From Hawksworthiomyces lignivorus (taxonomy: Eukaryota > Ascomycota > Sordariomycetes > Ophiostomatales > Ophiostomataceae), in the NCBI GenBank assembly GCA_002917075.1, contig NTMA01000011.1, positions 62,001-126,000 of the forward strand: a stretch of DNA of 64,000 bases, read 5' to 3'. The position numbers and the translations under genes were made by a program. The notes under the pieces are model-generated. The model saw nothing but the letters and a program-made list of their open reading frames with translations. It did not search any database and was not told where the DNA came from. This document shows positions 13,001-25,963 of this stretch, piece after piece; within the stretch, counting starts at the first letter, position 1, and each line of letters starts with the position of its first letter.

Positions 13001-14966
13001 CTTATTTCTTTTTGTCTTTGTCTGCCATGTGCCGCCTACCGCCATGCCGCTTGCCGTCTGCCGGACCGGGAGGGGGTGGGGAGGGGGGGTGTAAGATAAA
13101 AGTGATCTACAAAATGATTTTTAGAGTTCGACGACGCGGACACAATGCTGTGTATACATTTATCGCGTACTTGCAATCCTTGTATTAAAGAGAACCCAGT
13201 GCCTCTACGAGCATTGTGCATACCTATACTAGCTCAATAAGGAGTGGGATGTATGCCATGCAAAACATTACATAGCTAAAGGTATAGGTGCATCGTAGTA
13301 ACACACCACCGACTGTCTAAAGCGCGTCTATTTCTTTTTCAAATCACGCCAACGGACACAGAATGCATAATTCTTGAGCCCACAAGGTTTATCAAGTTCT
13401 TTTGTCTATCGCCAAAACACTTGTCTCCATTTCTCTTCTACATGGGTACTTTTTCTCTTCTTCTTGCGGTCATTCTTCTGCTCCACAGAAAAAAGAACAC
13501 TGTCAGATCCGTAGGCAAACCTATTCGGCACGGAAGTGCCGGCATGAGACCTGCTAGTATTCCTATCTGAAAGCACTTAGGGTTTGGATCATCTTAGCAG
13601 ACGCTTGGCAACAAGGAATTACGAAGTAGATAAACTAGTACGACACAATCATAGGAGGCAACGGGTGGCAGGCACACAACAGGGAAGGCAAGGAGGCAAG
13701 ATAATGACTTGGGTAGACCTAAGCACGTAGTACACTCATGAAGATCATGAAGAACGGATTACAGCACTCGTTCGCAGTGACAAAATATATACGTAAAAAG
13801 GGAGAGCAGTTATTTGTCTCTTTTCTGTGTGCATCATACGTCGTATGTATGTCGCGGGTATATCTGTCTGAGAGATTTATTTCTACATTTGATCATCGGA
13901 CATATACGTGTACTCGTATGTACGGAGTAAAATTAACGAAAACTCCAGCCCCAGGAGCCACTGTCGAAGAAGTTTAGTCCGCTGTTAAAGCATGGCTCTA
14001 TCTTTGGACCAGGGCTAAAAGTACGCTTTTGCTCACATGGCAAACGAGTCGGTTTGTCAGGAAACGGTAAAGCCTAGCAGGGGAGTGTGAGGGGAAATAC
14101 TCCACAGAACACATGCAATAAAAACCTTCTCGGCAAGTGTAAGGATTGAAAAAGTACATGTAATCAGCTTCTTGTACGGATTCTGCCAGAGCCTTTTCTC
14201 CTCTTATTTCTAGTATGTGTCTGATATGCGCATGTTTTAGGGGAACAGAAGGATGCGGACCGTTGTCTTCAACCTCATTCGGGCCTGCTTGTTTTTGATG
14301 GGGCTCTGTGCAGAACAAGGCACTCTCTAGTGGGAAGAGATATCGACAGTGGAAAATATGCACAACAATTTAGAAGACACCTGCCAAGAGAGGCTTCAAG
14401 CATTGGCTTTGAAAGGCTCGCGCACCAAAATGTGTGCGTACGAATCCTTTCTGCAAGGCACAGCTAGGCAGCTAGCATTGTGTCTCCTTCTGGATATGGG
14501 TCATACATTGTGCGAAGGGAGCTTCTTGTCTTATACTAGCGCAGGCGTATTGTGTCAATATTGGCCGTTTTATTCGATTGCTTCACCCCTATTTCCTGCG
14601 TCTGTTTTCTGGGGCATAGAAGCACCACACCCCATGTCAACGTCGCAAGACAGCATGTCTCCCAAGACGATAGCGAACAACAAATGAAAGTGCGGAGCAG
14701 CTTTACGACGAAGATATTCCTACTCAGTCGATTTCGTTGGCCCAGGGGGTTATGGTAGTGCTTGTACAAAGGATAAGCAGTAATAATAAGTAGTAGGTTT
14801 TATATGGCGCAGGCGAAAATAAACACACAAAAAAAGAAAAGAAAACCAAGTTAGCGGTAAAAGGCTTAAGAAAAAGCCTCAATCGCATTTTGCCTGTTAC
14901 ACACAGATCAGCGTGGAAGCCTTTCCAAACATGCGCTAGACGAGCATGCTGTTCCTTTTCTTGTTC

Positions 14967-14988
14967 TTTTTTTTTTTTTTTTTTTTTT
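14967..14988. repeat. Poly(T) tract, 22 T
   Basis: An uninterrupted run of 22 T on the plus strand, one of several long A/T homopolymers in the gene-poor region. Confidence 0.95.
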
Positions 14989-17154
14989 CACTTCTTTGCA
15001 AACATCGTATACAACGATGCTCGTTTATGAGCACGCTGGCATAAGCGATTTGGTTCTCTATTTTAGGTTATGCAGTAATGCTGCGTTGGCACACTTTTGT
15101 CGTGCTAAAGAACCATATCCAGTCCTCTTTTACTTAATGCTTAGGGATCGTCCTTTCGATTATGCTTTCATAGACCGGCTCACGCTTAAAGGTCCCAGGA
15201 TAACGGTTCCCTTATATCCAGACTGTTTCCTTAGCCCAATAGACCCCTTTTCTCGCACCCGCATGTCAAGTTCTTAGCTGAATATTGTCGGCTCTGCCGG
15301 CTGATCTTCCTTTTGGGCAGAGTCAGGGCCAAGAACACTTGTCCCGCACAGGCACCAGGCTGTGGATTCGCCTGTGTAAAAAATGATTGCCGCAAGGTAT
15401 TTTGCACGTCTCTAGCGGCCTACGAACAGATTCATTTGCCTGGTCAGTTCGTGTTTGTTCTATTTTTCTCTTGTCCGCCAGGCATTTCTTCATCCTCTTT
15501 ATTAATGGATCAGCAGATAGAAAAACGGCCCCCTAAATACCAGCCTCCTAGCAGTCCAATTTCATGGACAGAAAGAAGCGCTACTGCGAAGTAGTAAGCG
15601 CTTTCTCGCTCATATTCGTACTCGTGTACCACTATGTAGGAAATACGGAGCAGACCACGACGCTTCAGTTTTAGCGTTTTTGCACGCTTTCATAGTGTCA
15701 AACAAGCACCCTCTTTTTTCTTCACCCCTGCCAATCCGCTCATTCGCGGTATGTTGTCGAATTAGGGAAACGGGCAGTAGAAACGGGCAATGCCGGTTGT
15801 TAATGAAAGCCCATCAAAATTAGGTTATGGTAAGCGAGTGAAGAATGAGAAATGCCGCAATATGCGTTTGCGCAAATGCACCGTCCTCGATGCCTCTTTT
15901 TTAGACGCCACTTTTATCTTTTTTTTTCTGTAGATTCAGGCTCTCCAGATATGTCAGACTGTGGCTGTTCTCTTCTGACACAGGTGCGTGTGTCAACGCC
16001 TATTTTTAGCTACGCTTTGCCTTATATTCATCTCGCTGTGTTGTTGATTCTTTGTCCCTTCAGGGCAAATATTGGATTTCGTGCAATACCACGTCGTGGA
16101 CGGAAAGTTTTCAGTTGTCTTAACCACAAAAGAAAATTTCTTGTAGGGCAGCATAATAATGCGACATAAGACAGACGGTATGCACGACGAAAGTAGTGTG
16201 ACATATAGTTAATATTACCGTTGGTATTATAGCGACCACTGACACGGGAAGCCGACCGTTGAGATGACAATCTGTGCTGTATGTACGTACGTACGGGACA
16301 TATTACCCCATGCCCTGTCACTTTGAGATAGTCCCCTTTCCACGGCAGTAAGTCAACCTACCAGAAGTCAACAGAGGGCCAGTGTCGGGACCAATGATAG
16401 AAGAAATGGCCAGCCATCCTTACAAGTTTTGCGTACAGAGTACTCCGTACGTCGTACTGCGCAGAGTCTAGGCAGGGTGGAAGAGGAGAAGGTTTCCGTA
16501 ACATCGGCCATTTCGGTTAGGCTGTCCGCGCCGCCTTCCCTTCCTTCTCCCAAAGTTTCCACAAAACTAGAAGAGAGGAACACGATGCTGTGGTCATCAC
16601 CAACCACCCCTTGTTCAGATGTGCATTTGGTAGTATTTGTAACATGAAGACGGTTGGCTCCTCCACACTGAGGATTGCGGTAGGATCGGGTTTTGGATGT
16701 AGGGGGGATTCGTCGGCTGCCTGGCCTATCAGTAAGATATACTAAGGCCATTAGCGACTCTTTTGCTCCCATTTGCTGCCCAGTACTGCGCAGCACTTCG
16801 TAAGACTAGCAGACACTCGAGAAGGAATGACCGGACCGGGCAGCTTTTTTGTCAAGGCCATTCTAGAGTGCTACGCTGCTCGTACTACGCAGCATACGCT
16901 AATACAGTCCTGATAAAGAAGGAAACTCGCCGGGGACAGGAGCCACTGTTCATTTCGTCTCACGGTCGGGGAAAGATTACTACGTCGTACGTAACAACAG
17001 GATTCTCCGCATGCTCGAGAAAGATTGACGAGCTTCGTAGCGTCTGTCCATACGGTTCAGAGAAGCGAATTACCGCACTCGAGAAATTACTGGATCAGGG
17101 CGATGTCTCAAAATAATGTGTGCAGTGAATGTCTCTACTTGGGCAAATCGTATG

Positions 17155-17177
17155 AAAAAAAAAAAAAAAAAAAAAAA
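17155..17177. repeat. Poly(A) tract, 23 A
   Basis: An uninterrupted run of 23 A on the plus strand. There is no flanking retroposon structure that I can see. Confidence 0.95.
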
Positions 17178-20100
17178 CTACCGAATGCTACCTTTCGCAG
17201 AATAGGCGTCACTGTAGTAAAGCTGTTCGACGATCAACCCTGCAGCAGGAGCTGTAACGGTTTTGCTGCTCCCAGTTCCTTCTTTTTTTTTGGCATCCTG
17301 CAGCGGAAGGTAAAGGGCTGCGCATCGCATCGTAAGATCTAATGAGAGCCGGGCTGTTGAAATACCAGTGGACCAGGAGAGGGGGCGGACGCTGAAAAAG
17401 GTAGGGGTTCAAAGCAAGGGCTCCAATGGTCTAAAGAAGGGCAACATGTAGTCTGAACAAGATTATGCCACACAAACAGAGAATGCAATCCTTTTCAGAT
17501 CTGTGGATGGCATTCGGCTGAAAGCAACGCCTGCTTTCGCTAACCTGTTGTGATAGGCGGGGGAGAAAGAAATTGAGCCGGGGGAGAGCTCGAAAATAAG
17601 GAGATGTGGTGTTGGAACCTCTCTCTTTCGAGTCCTCTGTTCTGGCTTGCAGCCTTTAATGCGCAAAAACCTGTTTTAGGATTGATGTATGTAGCCTACG
17701 TGGGTTCCTTGCGGTAAGACGAGGCAATACCGAACAGCCCAATGCGACGAGCCCATGAAGGATGTATAAAAAGAAATAGGGTTTGGTGTCTGTGGTGCGC
17801 AAGCAATAACTAGTCAGAAACGGCAAATCGCTTTTGGTCCTGGAGGTCCATCCATGCGCGTCAAATGCATGTAGGTATTCCTACATATTTCCGGGCAAGC
17901 CATCGGAGAGTCCGAGCGACAATCCCGACACATTGTTCAAAAGTACGCTCACACGACTCTGTCTTCTTACAGGGGATTCTCGTCCCTGCGAATTATCTTA
18001 CGTGTGATATACTCTACATACGTATTATTCAATAACACGCTACAGCGTGAGCCTCGGTGATCAAAAAATAGAACGCCACGTTACAATCTATATTCTCAGC
18101 CGGTCCTATCTTCCCGTCTGTTGTTATTTTAATTCTCCTTGCTCTATGTTCGAACCTACACAGATGAACCATGCGTATTAGAATCACGGGCTGCTGGAGG
18201 CTGTGAAATGCACACAACGGCATCGGAAGAAAAATACGTGCAGAGCGAGCTACGCAGAGCCGGCAGATGGCCAAAATGCGTAAGCCATAGTAACTCAAAG
18301 CGAATGCAAACATCAGCCGATCGTTGTGGGGGAGAACACTGCAAGGAGAGCAGAAGTGACTGGAGATACATAGTATGCAGCACTACTCTCGTGCAGAGCT
18401 CTAAAAGCTCCATGCCCGTTTGGCATGCTATATGAGAAAGGGACTGGTATATCTCCTTTGTGCATAATATTCTTTGTTACTTGGCACGGACAACCATCGC
18501 GGCAAATAGAATAAGCGGCAGAGTTAAGTTTTTTTCACAAGAGAAAACCTTCCCGACCGGTTCATACAGTCCGTACGCCGCGAAAGCCTGTTAAAAACGG
18601 GGAGAAGGAGTGGTGAAAAAAGGATCAAGAGAGTCACAATCGAAAGACAAATCATCATTTAAATTTAAGGGGCCTGTAATGCCGGTCGATCTCAGATGGC
18701 GATCCCGTACCGCCGCTTTCTTTTCTTTTCTTTTCTTTTTTTTTCCCCCCCATGTCCAGCTTTTTGGATAGTTCGAAAGTCGGTTCTTGTCCAAGACAAG
18801 TAGAGCGGATGAAGAATATGCTTAGAGTCTCTTGGCCGCGGTAAACGAAAGAGAAGTGAGCAGGGATGCCCAAGGGCTGGATCATTTTGCGTCTTAGCCG
18901 ATAACTAACCTCCCCTATACATAATAATTAGCACGTCCCTTACGGAGTATAGGAAGATGCACGCCTATACATAATGCCGCTGAAGGATTCTGGTTAAGAG
19001 AAATTAATAAACCAAGGCAGGAGTTCGCATGGCTGCGGTTCCCCATCCTCGCTTCTCCAACAGCAATACCGCTGGCTAAATTGTAAGCGAAATTTCTTGG
19101 GACTGTACAGAGGAAGAACGCAAAGGGGCGAGAGTCGATGGCAGCAGAAAAAGGCGGCCCATGTGTGTCTCTGTCACTTTGAATATGTGGGGAGCCTCTA
19201 CGGTAACCTGGAAAGAACAAATAAGAAGGAGTATCAATTTAAGTTATTACATTACCTGCCCTAGAAGCCGCAGCACAGTCTATGCTGCGCAAAGCTATGC
19301 ACATATTAACCCGTCGTGCCGCTTCTGCTGTCGTCGGCTCCCACAGCGCTAATGAAGAGAACGAGAACAAGCCGGCTTACAGGCAGGTGAGTCGGTGCCA
19401 AGCATCAGATGCCCGGCGTCTACAATTGTGTTGCCGAGCTTGTGTCTTGCCATCCTCTTATTTTTTTTTTTAAAAAAAAATTAGGGTGGGAGTGAGACTC
19501 TGCAACGAAAGAGCTCTAGCCCCCAAGGTCTGAGACTTTCGAGTGATACAATGAAGGAACTTGAGAGAAATGTAGATTTCTTGTATGGGCATCGTGTAGA
19601 AACAGGGCACAATGATCGAGCCGAGAGGCCGAGTGACCGGTTTGAAGTCTTACGGGGTGGCTTCTACATTTCTTATTGTCCTTTAGGGGCGAATGAACGA
19701 ATGAGTGAATGCCCCTGTATTTCTATTTTGCCTCCTCTCCACTCCCATTACGGAGAATTCGCAATTTTCGAGCAGCATCTCAGGCAGAGGCTCGAGTTTG
19801 GGCGTATACATACGTTTGCATTACGTCCGCGCTGCAGCGTGGAAGAAAGAATAAAAAAAGGAAAACAAAAGAAGAAAATATCATCCTCCAAATGGAAAAC
19901 TGAGATACCTGAATTTATTGTTTACCCCCACGTTGGATTCTATCGTATGTCAGGAAAAGAAAATAAAAAGGACCTTCCCAAACTATCATAGTAAGACAGT
20001 TCTTCTGTTTTCTTATCCAGTCGTCCACGTACCTACTTTGTGATCCCACGCCGTATCTGTCCTTCCTGCGTCGGTATTGACGTTTCGTTGATATATTCCA

Positions 20101-20270
20101 CCCTGTGAGAACCTACATATCTGGCAACCCAATATTTGTCATTCGAATATCTTCATCTCTTCTAATGCCTTGGAAATGATGGATCAGCAAGCAGCAGGAG
20201 AGGTTCGAGGGACAACAGCTAGTTATTTGAGATGCCGTAATGCATATCTCTTGTTTGAGAAAGTTTTCTA

Positions 20271-20290
20271 CTGAACCCCTTTCGGTTCAG
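20271..20290. repeat. Small perfect inverted repeat
   Basis: CTGAACC and GGTTCAG form a 7-bp perfect stem around a 6-base loop. It is isolated, with no neighbouring gene to regulate, so it may well be chance. Confidence 0.5.
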
Positions 20291-20620
20291 GAAATATCCC
20301 GTACAAGATTTACCTTCTCCCATCTAGGCAAAGGGGGATCCTCCATCATACCTGCAAGAACGTATGTGAGGCAGCCCACACTGGAAAAATCGAGGCCAAA
20401 AGAAAAATAGCACTGCAATCAAGAGTCCACAAAGGTAATTCCCTCAGTAAATAATAACTACCTGAGAGGGTGTGGAAGAGGATTTCTTTTGCCGGCCCGC
20501 AAAACCAACAGATCAATACAATACAGGAAAACACAAAACCAACGCAGGAGTCCATTTGTTCTAAAAAATTGCCCAAGAAGCAAAGCACGAATAATTCTAT
20601 GCAGCTGGCGGCTAGCTCAT

Positions 20621-20655
20621 CACACACACACACACACACACACGCACACACATAC
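20621..20655. repeat. (CA)n microsatellite
   Basis: There are 11 perfect CA units (20621-20642) followed by an imperfect CA-rich continuation. Threonine/histidine-repeat peptides read from it are artefacts. Confidence 0.95.
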
Positions 20656-21763
20656 ACCAACCACATACGCGCACCCCTACATGCGTCACTCGTAAAACTA
20701 GGCAATCATTTCTGGAGAAGCATAATTCCCCCTCTCCCGCCGGCAGGCACCTGGAAATTGTTAAATCGCCGGTAAGACGTGGGTGCGTGAGTTGGTCAAG
20801 TATGTGCATATGTCGAGAAAGATTAGATACCTTATGAAAAGGTTAAAACAACAAAGAAATTAAGAAAACACGCAAGGGGGATCAGCTGCAACATCCAACC
20901 GGCGCGAGGACGCAGCAGGACTATGGAACAGAAGAGCTGAGGAACACGCAAGGAAGAGGCAAGGAGGCCATCGTAATGGGGTGTCCTTTACTCTATCTTA
21001 AATTTTGTATGTTGGGTGTTGGCAGCAGCAAAAAAGAGAAGACAGAGGAGAGCAAGCGGTCTGCCAGATTGAACCAACGCAGCTGCCACGGCCCTCTGCT
21101 CATCTTTCCGTTCCTCTGGTCGCCGCAGGGAGACTGCCCCGTTCCTCGGTCTGGCTCGGGACCGAAAGACAATGAGAAGAGCAACGTGCTCGCTCGACTT
21201 TCTTCCAACCCCTTGCGTCTATGGTGAGCCGCAGTGGTTTTGACACATCCGCCAGTTATTGCCGATGATGCTGGCCAGTTCTTTAGTGCGCTTTCAGAAT
21301 ACAGCCACGGATATGCTATCAATGTCTGGACGAGACGGAGAAGATCAGCTCTTACCTCGTGCAACCATGCGTCCTGTGTCTTGCCTGCAATTCGGGGGGG
21401 TTCTGTGTGTGAGCAGAGAGGGCGACATCCAAGTACCAGTGGTGAAGAATGGCCCCCTTGTGTGTTCTATTCTGTAGAACCGACTCGACATCGCATGCTG
21501 GTATCCGTAGGTGACGATGCATAATAATCAAAAGTATTACTTTCCATTTCCATTCCTATTTTCTACCTCGAGGTAAAGAGAGACTGATGCAAGAGAACAA
21601 AAGATGTAGAGTGAACCATGATCTCGCCTCTGAATAAACCAAAAAACCAAAACCAAACCAAGACAAAAAATCTGAATGCAGCGCACATCTTTCCGCGCCT
21701 AAATTTTTATTATTATTCACGTCCCTCCGCTGCGGCTCCCCTTCGTGTCTCCCTCCGACTTCC

Positions 21764-24700
21764 TCAGCCAACCCACCGACGAGCGGAGCGGAACATGCGG
21801 ATCCAGGGCCCGTAGCCGCCCCAGGCCTCGACGGCGTCGGGCGGCAGGTAGCTGCCGACGCCGGCGACGATGGTGCGCTCGGGGTGGGGCATCATGGCGA
21901 GGACGCGGCCGTCGCGGCTGCGGACGCCGGCGATGCCCACGGGGCTGCCGTTGGGGTTGTAGGGATAGGCCTCGGTGACGGCGAGGCGGTTGTCGACGTA
22001 GCGGATGGGGGCGAGGCCGGAGCGGTCGACGGCCTCGAGGGCGGCGGGCGAGGCGAAGCTGGCGCGGCCCTCGCCGTGGGAGACGACGACGGGCAGGGAG
22101 GAGCCGGCCATGCCGTGTAGGAAGATGGAGGGCAGGACACCGTCGGTGCGGGCGGGGTCCTCGGCGATCTGGACCATGGTGTAGCGGGCCTCGAACTGCT
22201 GGCTGGCGTTCTCGACGAAGGTGGGCCAGTGCTCGGCGCCGGGGATGAGGGCCTGCAGGCGGGCGAGCATCTGGCAGCCGTTGCAGACGCCGAGGGTAAA
22301 GGTGTCGGGCCGCTGGAAGAAGGCGGCGAACTCCTTGCGGGCGTTCTGGTGCAGCAGGACGGAGGCGGCCCAGCCCATGCCGGCGGCGGGGACGTCGCCG
22401 TAGGAGAAGCCGCCGCAGGCAGCCAGGCCGACAAAGTCGGCCAGCGAGCGGCCGTCGAGGATGTCAGTCATGTGGACGTCGACGGCGTCGAAGCCGGCGG
22501 CGCGGAAGGCGAACGCCATCTCGGCGTGGCCGTTGACGCCCTGCTCGCGCAGGATGGCGACGCGTGGCGTCTTGCCAATGAGGCGCGACAGCGGTGCCGT
22601 CAGCGGCGTCAGCGTGTCGGCGGGCGCGTAGGTCAGGCGGTAGGCGAGGCCCGGGTCGGCGTCGTCGACGACGGCGGCCAGCTCGGCGTCGGCGCAGGCC
22701 GGGTTGTCGCGGCGGCGCTGCATGGCGTGCGACGTCTGCGACCACCAGCTCTGCAGCTTGGCGCGGTCCAGGTTCAGCAGCGTGTTGCTGCCGTAGCGCA
22801 AGGTCAGCGACTGGCGGGCGCGGGCCTTGACGACGCCGAACTTGCGGATCAGGCCCGGCGGCGGGCCGCAGGTGGAGAAGCCCTTCTTGAACAGGATCTC
22901 GTCGGACTTGCGGATCTGGAAGACGGCGCCCAGCTCCTCGTTGAACAGCGCGTGCAGCACGTCGGACAGCGAGCCCGACCGCGCAATGTCGTCCAGCATG
23001 ATGTCGACGCCGCAGCGGCCGGCGAACATCATCTCAGCCAGAGTAGTAAGCAGGCCGCCGTCGGAGCGGTCGTGGTACGCCAGGACGACGCCGCTCTCGT
23101 GCAGCTGGGCCAGCGCGTCAAAGTAGTCGGCGATGATGTTCTCGCCCTTGTCGTCGCGCAGGTCGGGGGCCTCGTGGCCGACGCGGCCTAGCGACTGCGC
23201 CAGCGCCGACCCGCCCAGCGCCTGGTGGCCATGGGCTAGGTCGACGTACATGAGCACAGTCTCGCCGACGTCCTCGACGCGGCGCAGCTGGGGCGTCCAC
23301 GTCTTGGTGATGTCGCCGACGACAGAAAAGGCCGAGATCACGACGGATACGGGGGCGGTGACCGTCTTGGGCGCGTTGGCGCTGTCGCCTGCGCTCCTGT
23401 CGCGCCAGGATGCCTTCATCGATGTCGAGTCCTTGCCGACGGGGATCTCGAGGCCCAGGCGCGGGCACAGCTCCTCGCCGATGGCGTGCACCGCCTCGTA
23501 CAGCGCGGCGCCCTCGCCCGGGTGGTTCACGGCCGCCATCCAGTTGGCCGACAGCTTGACGCGCTGCAGGCCGCCGACGAGATCGGCGGCGCCGAGGTTC
23601 ATCAGGCTCTCGACTACGGCCATGCGTGCGGAGGCTGCTGGCGAGATCAGCGCCAGCGTGGGCTTCTCGCCCATGGCCATGGCCTCGCCCGGCCGGAGCT
23701 TGCTGTCGACAGAGAAGCTGGCAGCGGTGACGGCCACGTCGGCCACGGGCGTCTGCCACGGGCCGACCATCTGGTCGCGCGCGGTCAGGCCGCCGACGGT
23801 GCGGTCGCCGATGGTGATGAGGAACGACTTGGAGCCGACGGACGGCACCAGGAACACGCGCCGGACCGTCTCTGCAAGCAGCTCTGCATCGCTCAGGTCT
23901 TTGCCGTACGACTCGCGGATGCTCTGGACCGGGTCGAAGACATCTAGCTTCGGCTTCCGGGACGACACGACGCGCTCCAGCCTGCGGTCCTTGGGGAACA
24001 GCGTCGACATGGGGAGGTCGATCGGGGCGGGGTACTCGCGGCTCTCGCGGTCGGTGACGACCAGCTTGGAGATGCCGTTCTGGTCCCTAGCTACTACGGT
24101 ACCAACATCTGAAAAGCCGCAGCGCTCCCGGTCTAGTAGATTCTGTTAGTTCATACACTCAAAGACAAATAGACTACAAATACTATCAGATAAAAACATA
24201 CTGCAAATGCTCATAAAACGGTTGTAGCCTTCGGGGTTGACAAGCAGCACGTAGCGCTCCTGGGCCTCGTTGCACCAGATCTGCAGGGGGCTCATGCTGT
24301 GGTCGGCGCTCTCAACCTGGCGCAGCTCAAAGTTGCCGCCGAAGCCGGCGTCCTTGACGAGCTCGGGCAGGGCGTTGGACAGGCCGCCGGCGCCGACGTC
24401 GTGGATCATGGCGATGGGGTTCTGCTCGCCGAGCGCCACGCAGGTGTTGATGACCATCTGGGCGCGGCGCTCAATCTCGGGGTTGCCGCGCTGCACGCTG
24501 TCAAAGTCCAGGTCGGCGGATGACTCGCCGCCGGCGTTGCTGGAGGCGGCGCCGCCGCCGAGACCGATCAGCATGGCGGGCCCGCCGAGGACGATGACGT
24601 GGGCGCCGTTCTGCACGTCAGAGGGGCTCTTGAGCGCGTGCTGCGGGCGGACGGTGCCCAGGCCGCCGGCGATGAGGATGGGCTTGTGGAAGCCGCGGTA

Positions 24701-25963
24701 GTCGAGCGTCTTGTTGTCCTCGCCGTCGTTGGTCAGCAGGGTGCGGAAGACGCCCGCCAGGCAGGGGCGGCCAAACTCGTTGTTGTAGCGGGCGGAGCCG
24801 ATGGGCGCCTCGAGCATAATGTCCAGGCTGCTCGTGTAGTGGCCCGGCTTGCCAATATCGACGTCCCAGGGCGTGGGCAGCTCGGGAATCAGGAGGTCCG
24901 ACACCCAGAAACCGCACAGGCCGGCCTTGGGCATGGAGCCGCGGCCGACGGCACCCTCGTCACGGATCTCGCCGCCGGCGCCGGTGGCGGCGCCCTGGAA
25001 GGCCGAGATGGCGGTGGGGTGGTTGTGGGTCTCAACCTTGGCCAAGAAGCACGAGGGCTGCTGCTCCTTGACTAGCTTCCAGACGCGCGTAGAGTAATCG
25101 GGGGCCCAGAACTGGGTGGCTTCCGAGTGGAAGACAGCGGCGTTGTCGCTGTAGGCGGAGACGGTGAAGCGCGAGTTGCGCTCATGGGTGTTGCGGATCA
25201 TCTGGAAGAGCGACTTGGGCTTTGCCTCGCCGTCAATGGTCCAGCGGGCGTTGAACTGCTTGTGGCGGCAGTGCTCGGAGTTGACCTGGGCGAAGCTGAA
25301 GAGCTCGACGTCGTTGGGGTTGCGGCCGAGCTTGCGGAACTCGTCGACCAGGTACTGCATCTCATCAGCGTCGAGGGCCAGGCCCTTTTCGCGGTTGTAG
25401 CGCTTTAGCACCTCGACGGGATCAGTTTCACTGCTACCAAAGATGTCGACGGTTTCGAGCGGGCGGCGGGCGTCGTGGGCAAACATCTTGGTCAAGTCCG
25501 GCTCGGCGCCCGCCTGGATGGACTCAGTCATGCGGTCGTAGATGATGTCGCGGAAGGGGATGTCAGCTCCGCTGTAGGGCTCCTCAAACTCGACCGTAAC
25601 GGTCCGGCTGCGCTCTATGCGCTCGACCTGCTCACGGAGGCCGCAGACATAGGCAATGTTGGTGGCCTTGGAGCTCCATGGCGAGATATTGCGCGGAGCA
25701 ATAGAGTAGGTCTGGGTGTAACCGACGTGCCCCACAGGTGCGGGAGTCGCGGTTGGCGAGCTGGGAAGCGGCAGCAGCTGCTCGAGCTGGTCAATCACAT
25801 CATTGGGGGAGATAGAAGGCTTGAGGTTGACGTGGTAAGCCCAATGACCGCGTATGGAGGCGATCTTGAGAGATCCAGAAGCGTTGATGCGGTCCTTGAG
25901 CCTCTGCGCTTCCGAGGGCGTATAGCAGGACTCTCCCGTGAGGGAGAAGAACACGGAGCCCAT
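21764..25963 (-). CDS. ADE6: Phosphoribosylformylglycinamidine (FGAM) synthase
   Basis: Catalyses step four of de novo purine synthesis in the cytosol: FGAR + glutamine + ATP to FGAM. Proposed exons are 25963-24202 and 24132-21764. The 69-bp intron has a GTATGT donor, CTAAC branch and TAG acceptor. The product is 1376 residues, close to the usual ~1350 of eukaryotic PurL-type enzymes. Order: N-terminal PurS-like part, two AIRS-type ATPase halves, and a C-terminal class I glutamine amidotransferase. The amidotransferase has nucleophile Cys near 1204 (GVCNGCQM) and His/Glu near 1337/1339 (PHPE). Motifs such as ISPWSSKATNIA, KVETHNHPTAIS and DVGAGGLSNALPEL are typical. The start at 25963 (MGSVFF) was chosen because it aligns with the yeast N-terminus. 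An in-frame ATG at 26116 would add 51 unusual residues, including a lysine run from a homopolymer. The gene is divergent from the WDR83-type gene. Confidence 0.97.

Larger units (their letters stand above)
10061..21763. other. Gene-poor region, second part
   Basis: No conserved protein-coding gene could be supported on either strand. Small ORFs, such as one of 146 codons at 19551-19991, have no family resemblance. The stretch contains TACGGAGTA nonamers at 10319, 13921, 16441 (reverse) and 18941, homopolymer tracts and a (CA)n microsatellite. No long terminal repeats, transposase-like ORFs or tRNA genes were seen. The base composition is visibly lower in G+C than the neighbouring ADE6 gene but not extremely AT-rich, so this does not look like heavily RIP-mutated transposon DNA. 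Confidence 0.6.

Noticed and set aside
22229..24149. Plus-strand ORFs of 320 and 338 codons opposite ADE6
   Set aside because: They are antisense shadows of a GC-rich coding exon. Their products are low-complexity Ala/Gly/Arg or Ser-rich peptides without family resemblance, while the minus-strand frame is clearly FGAM synthase.
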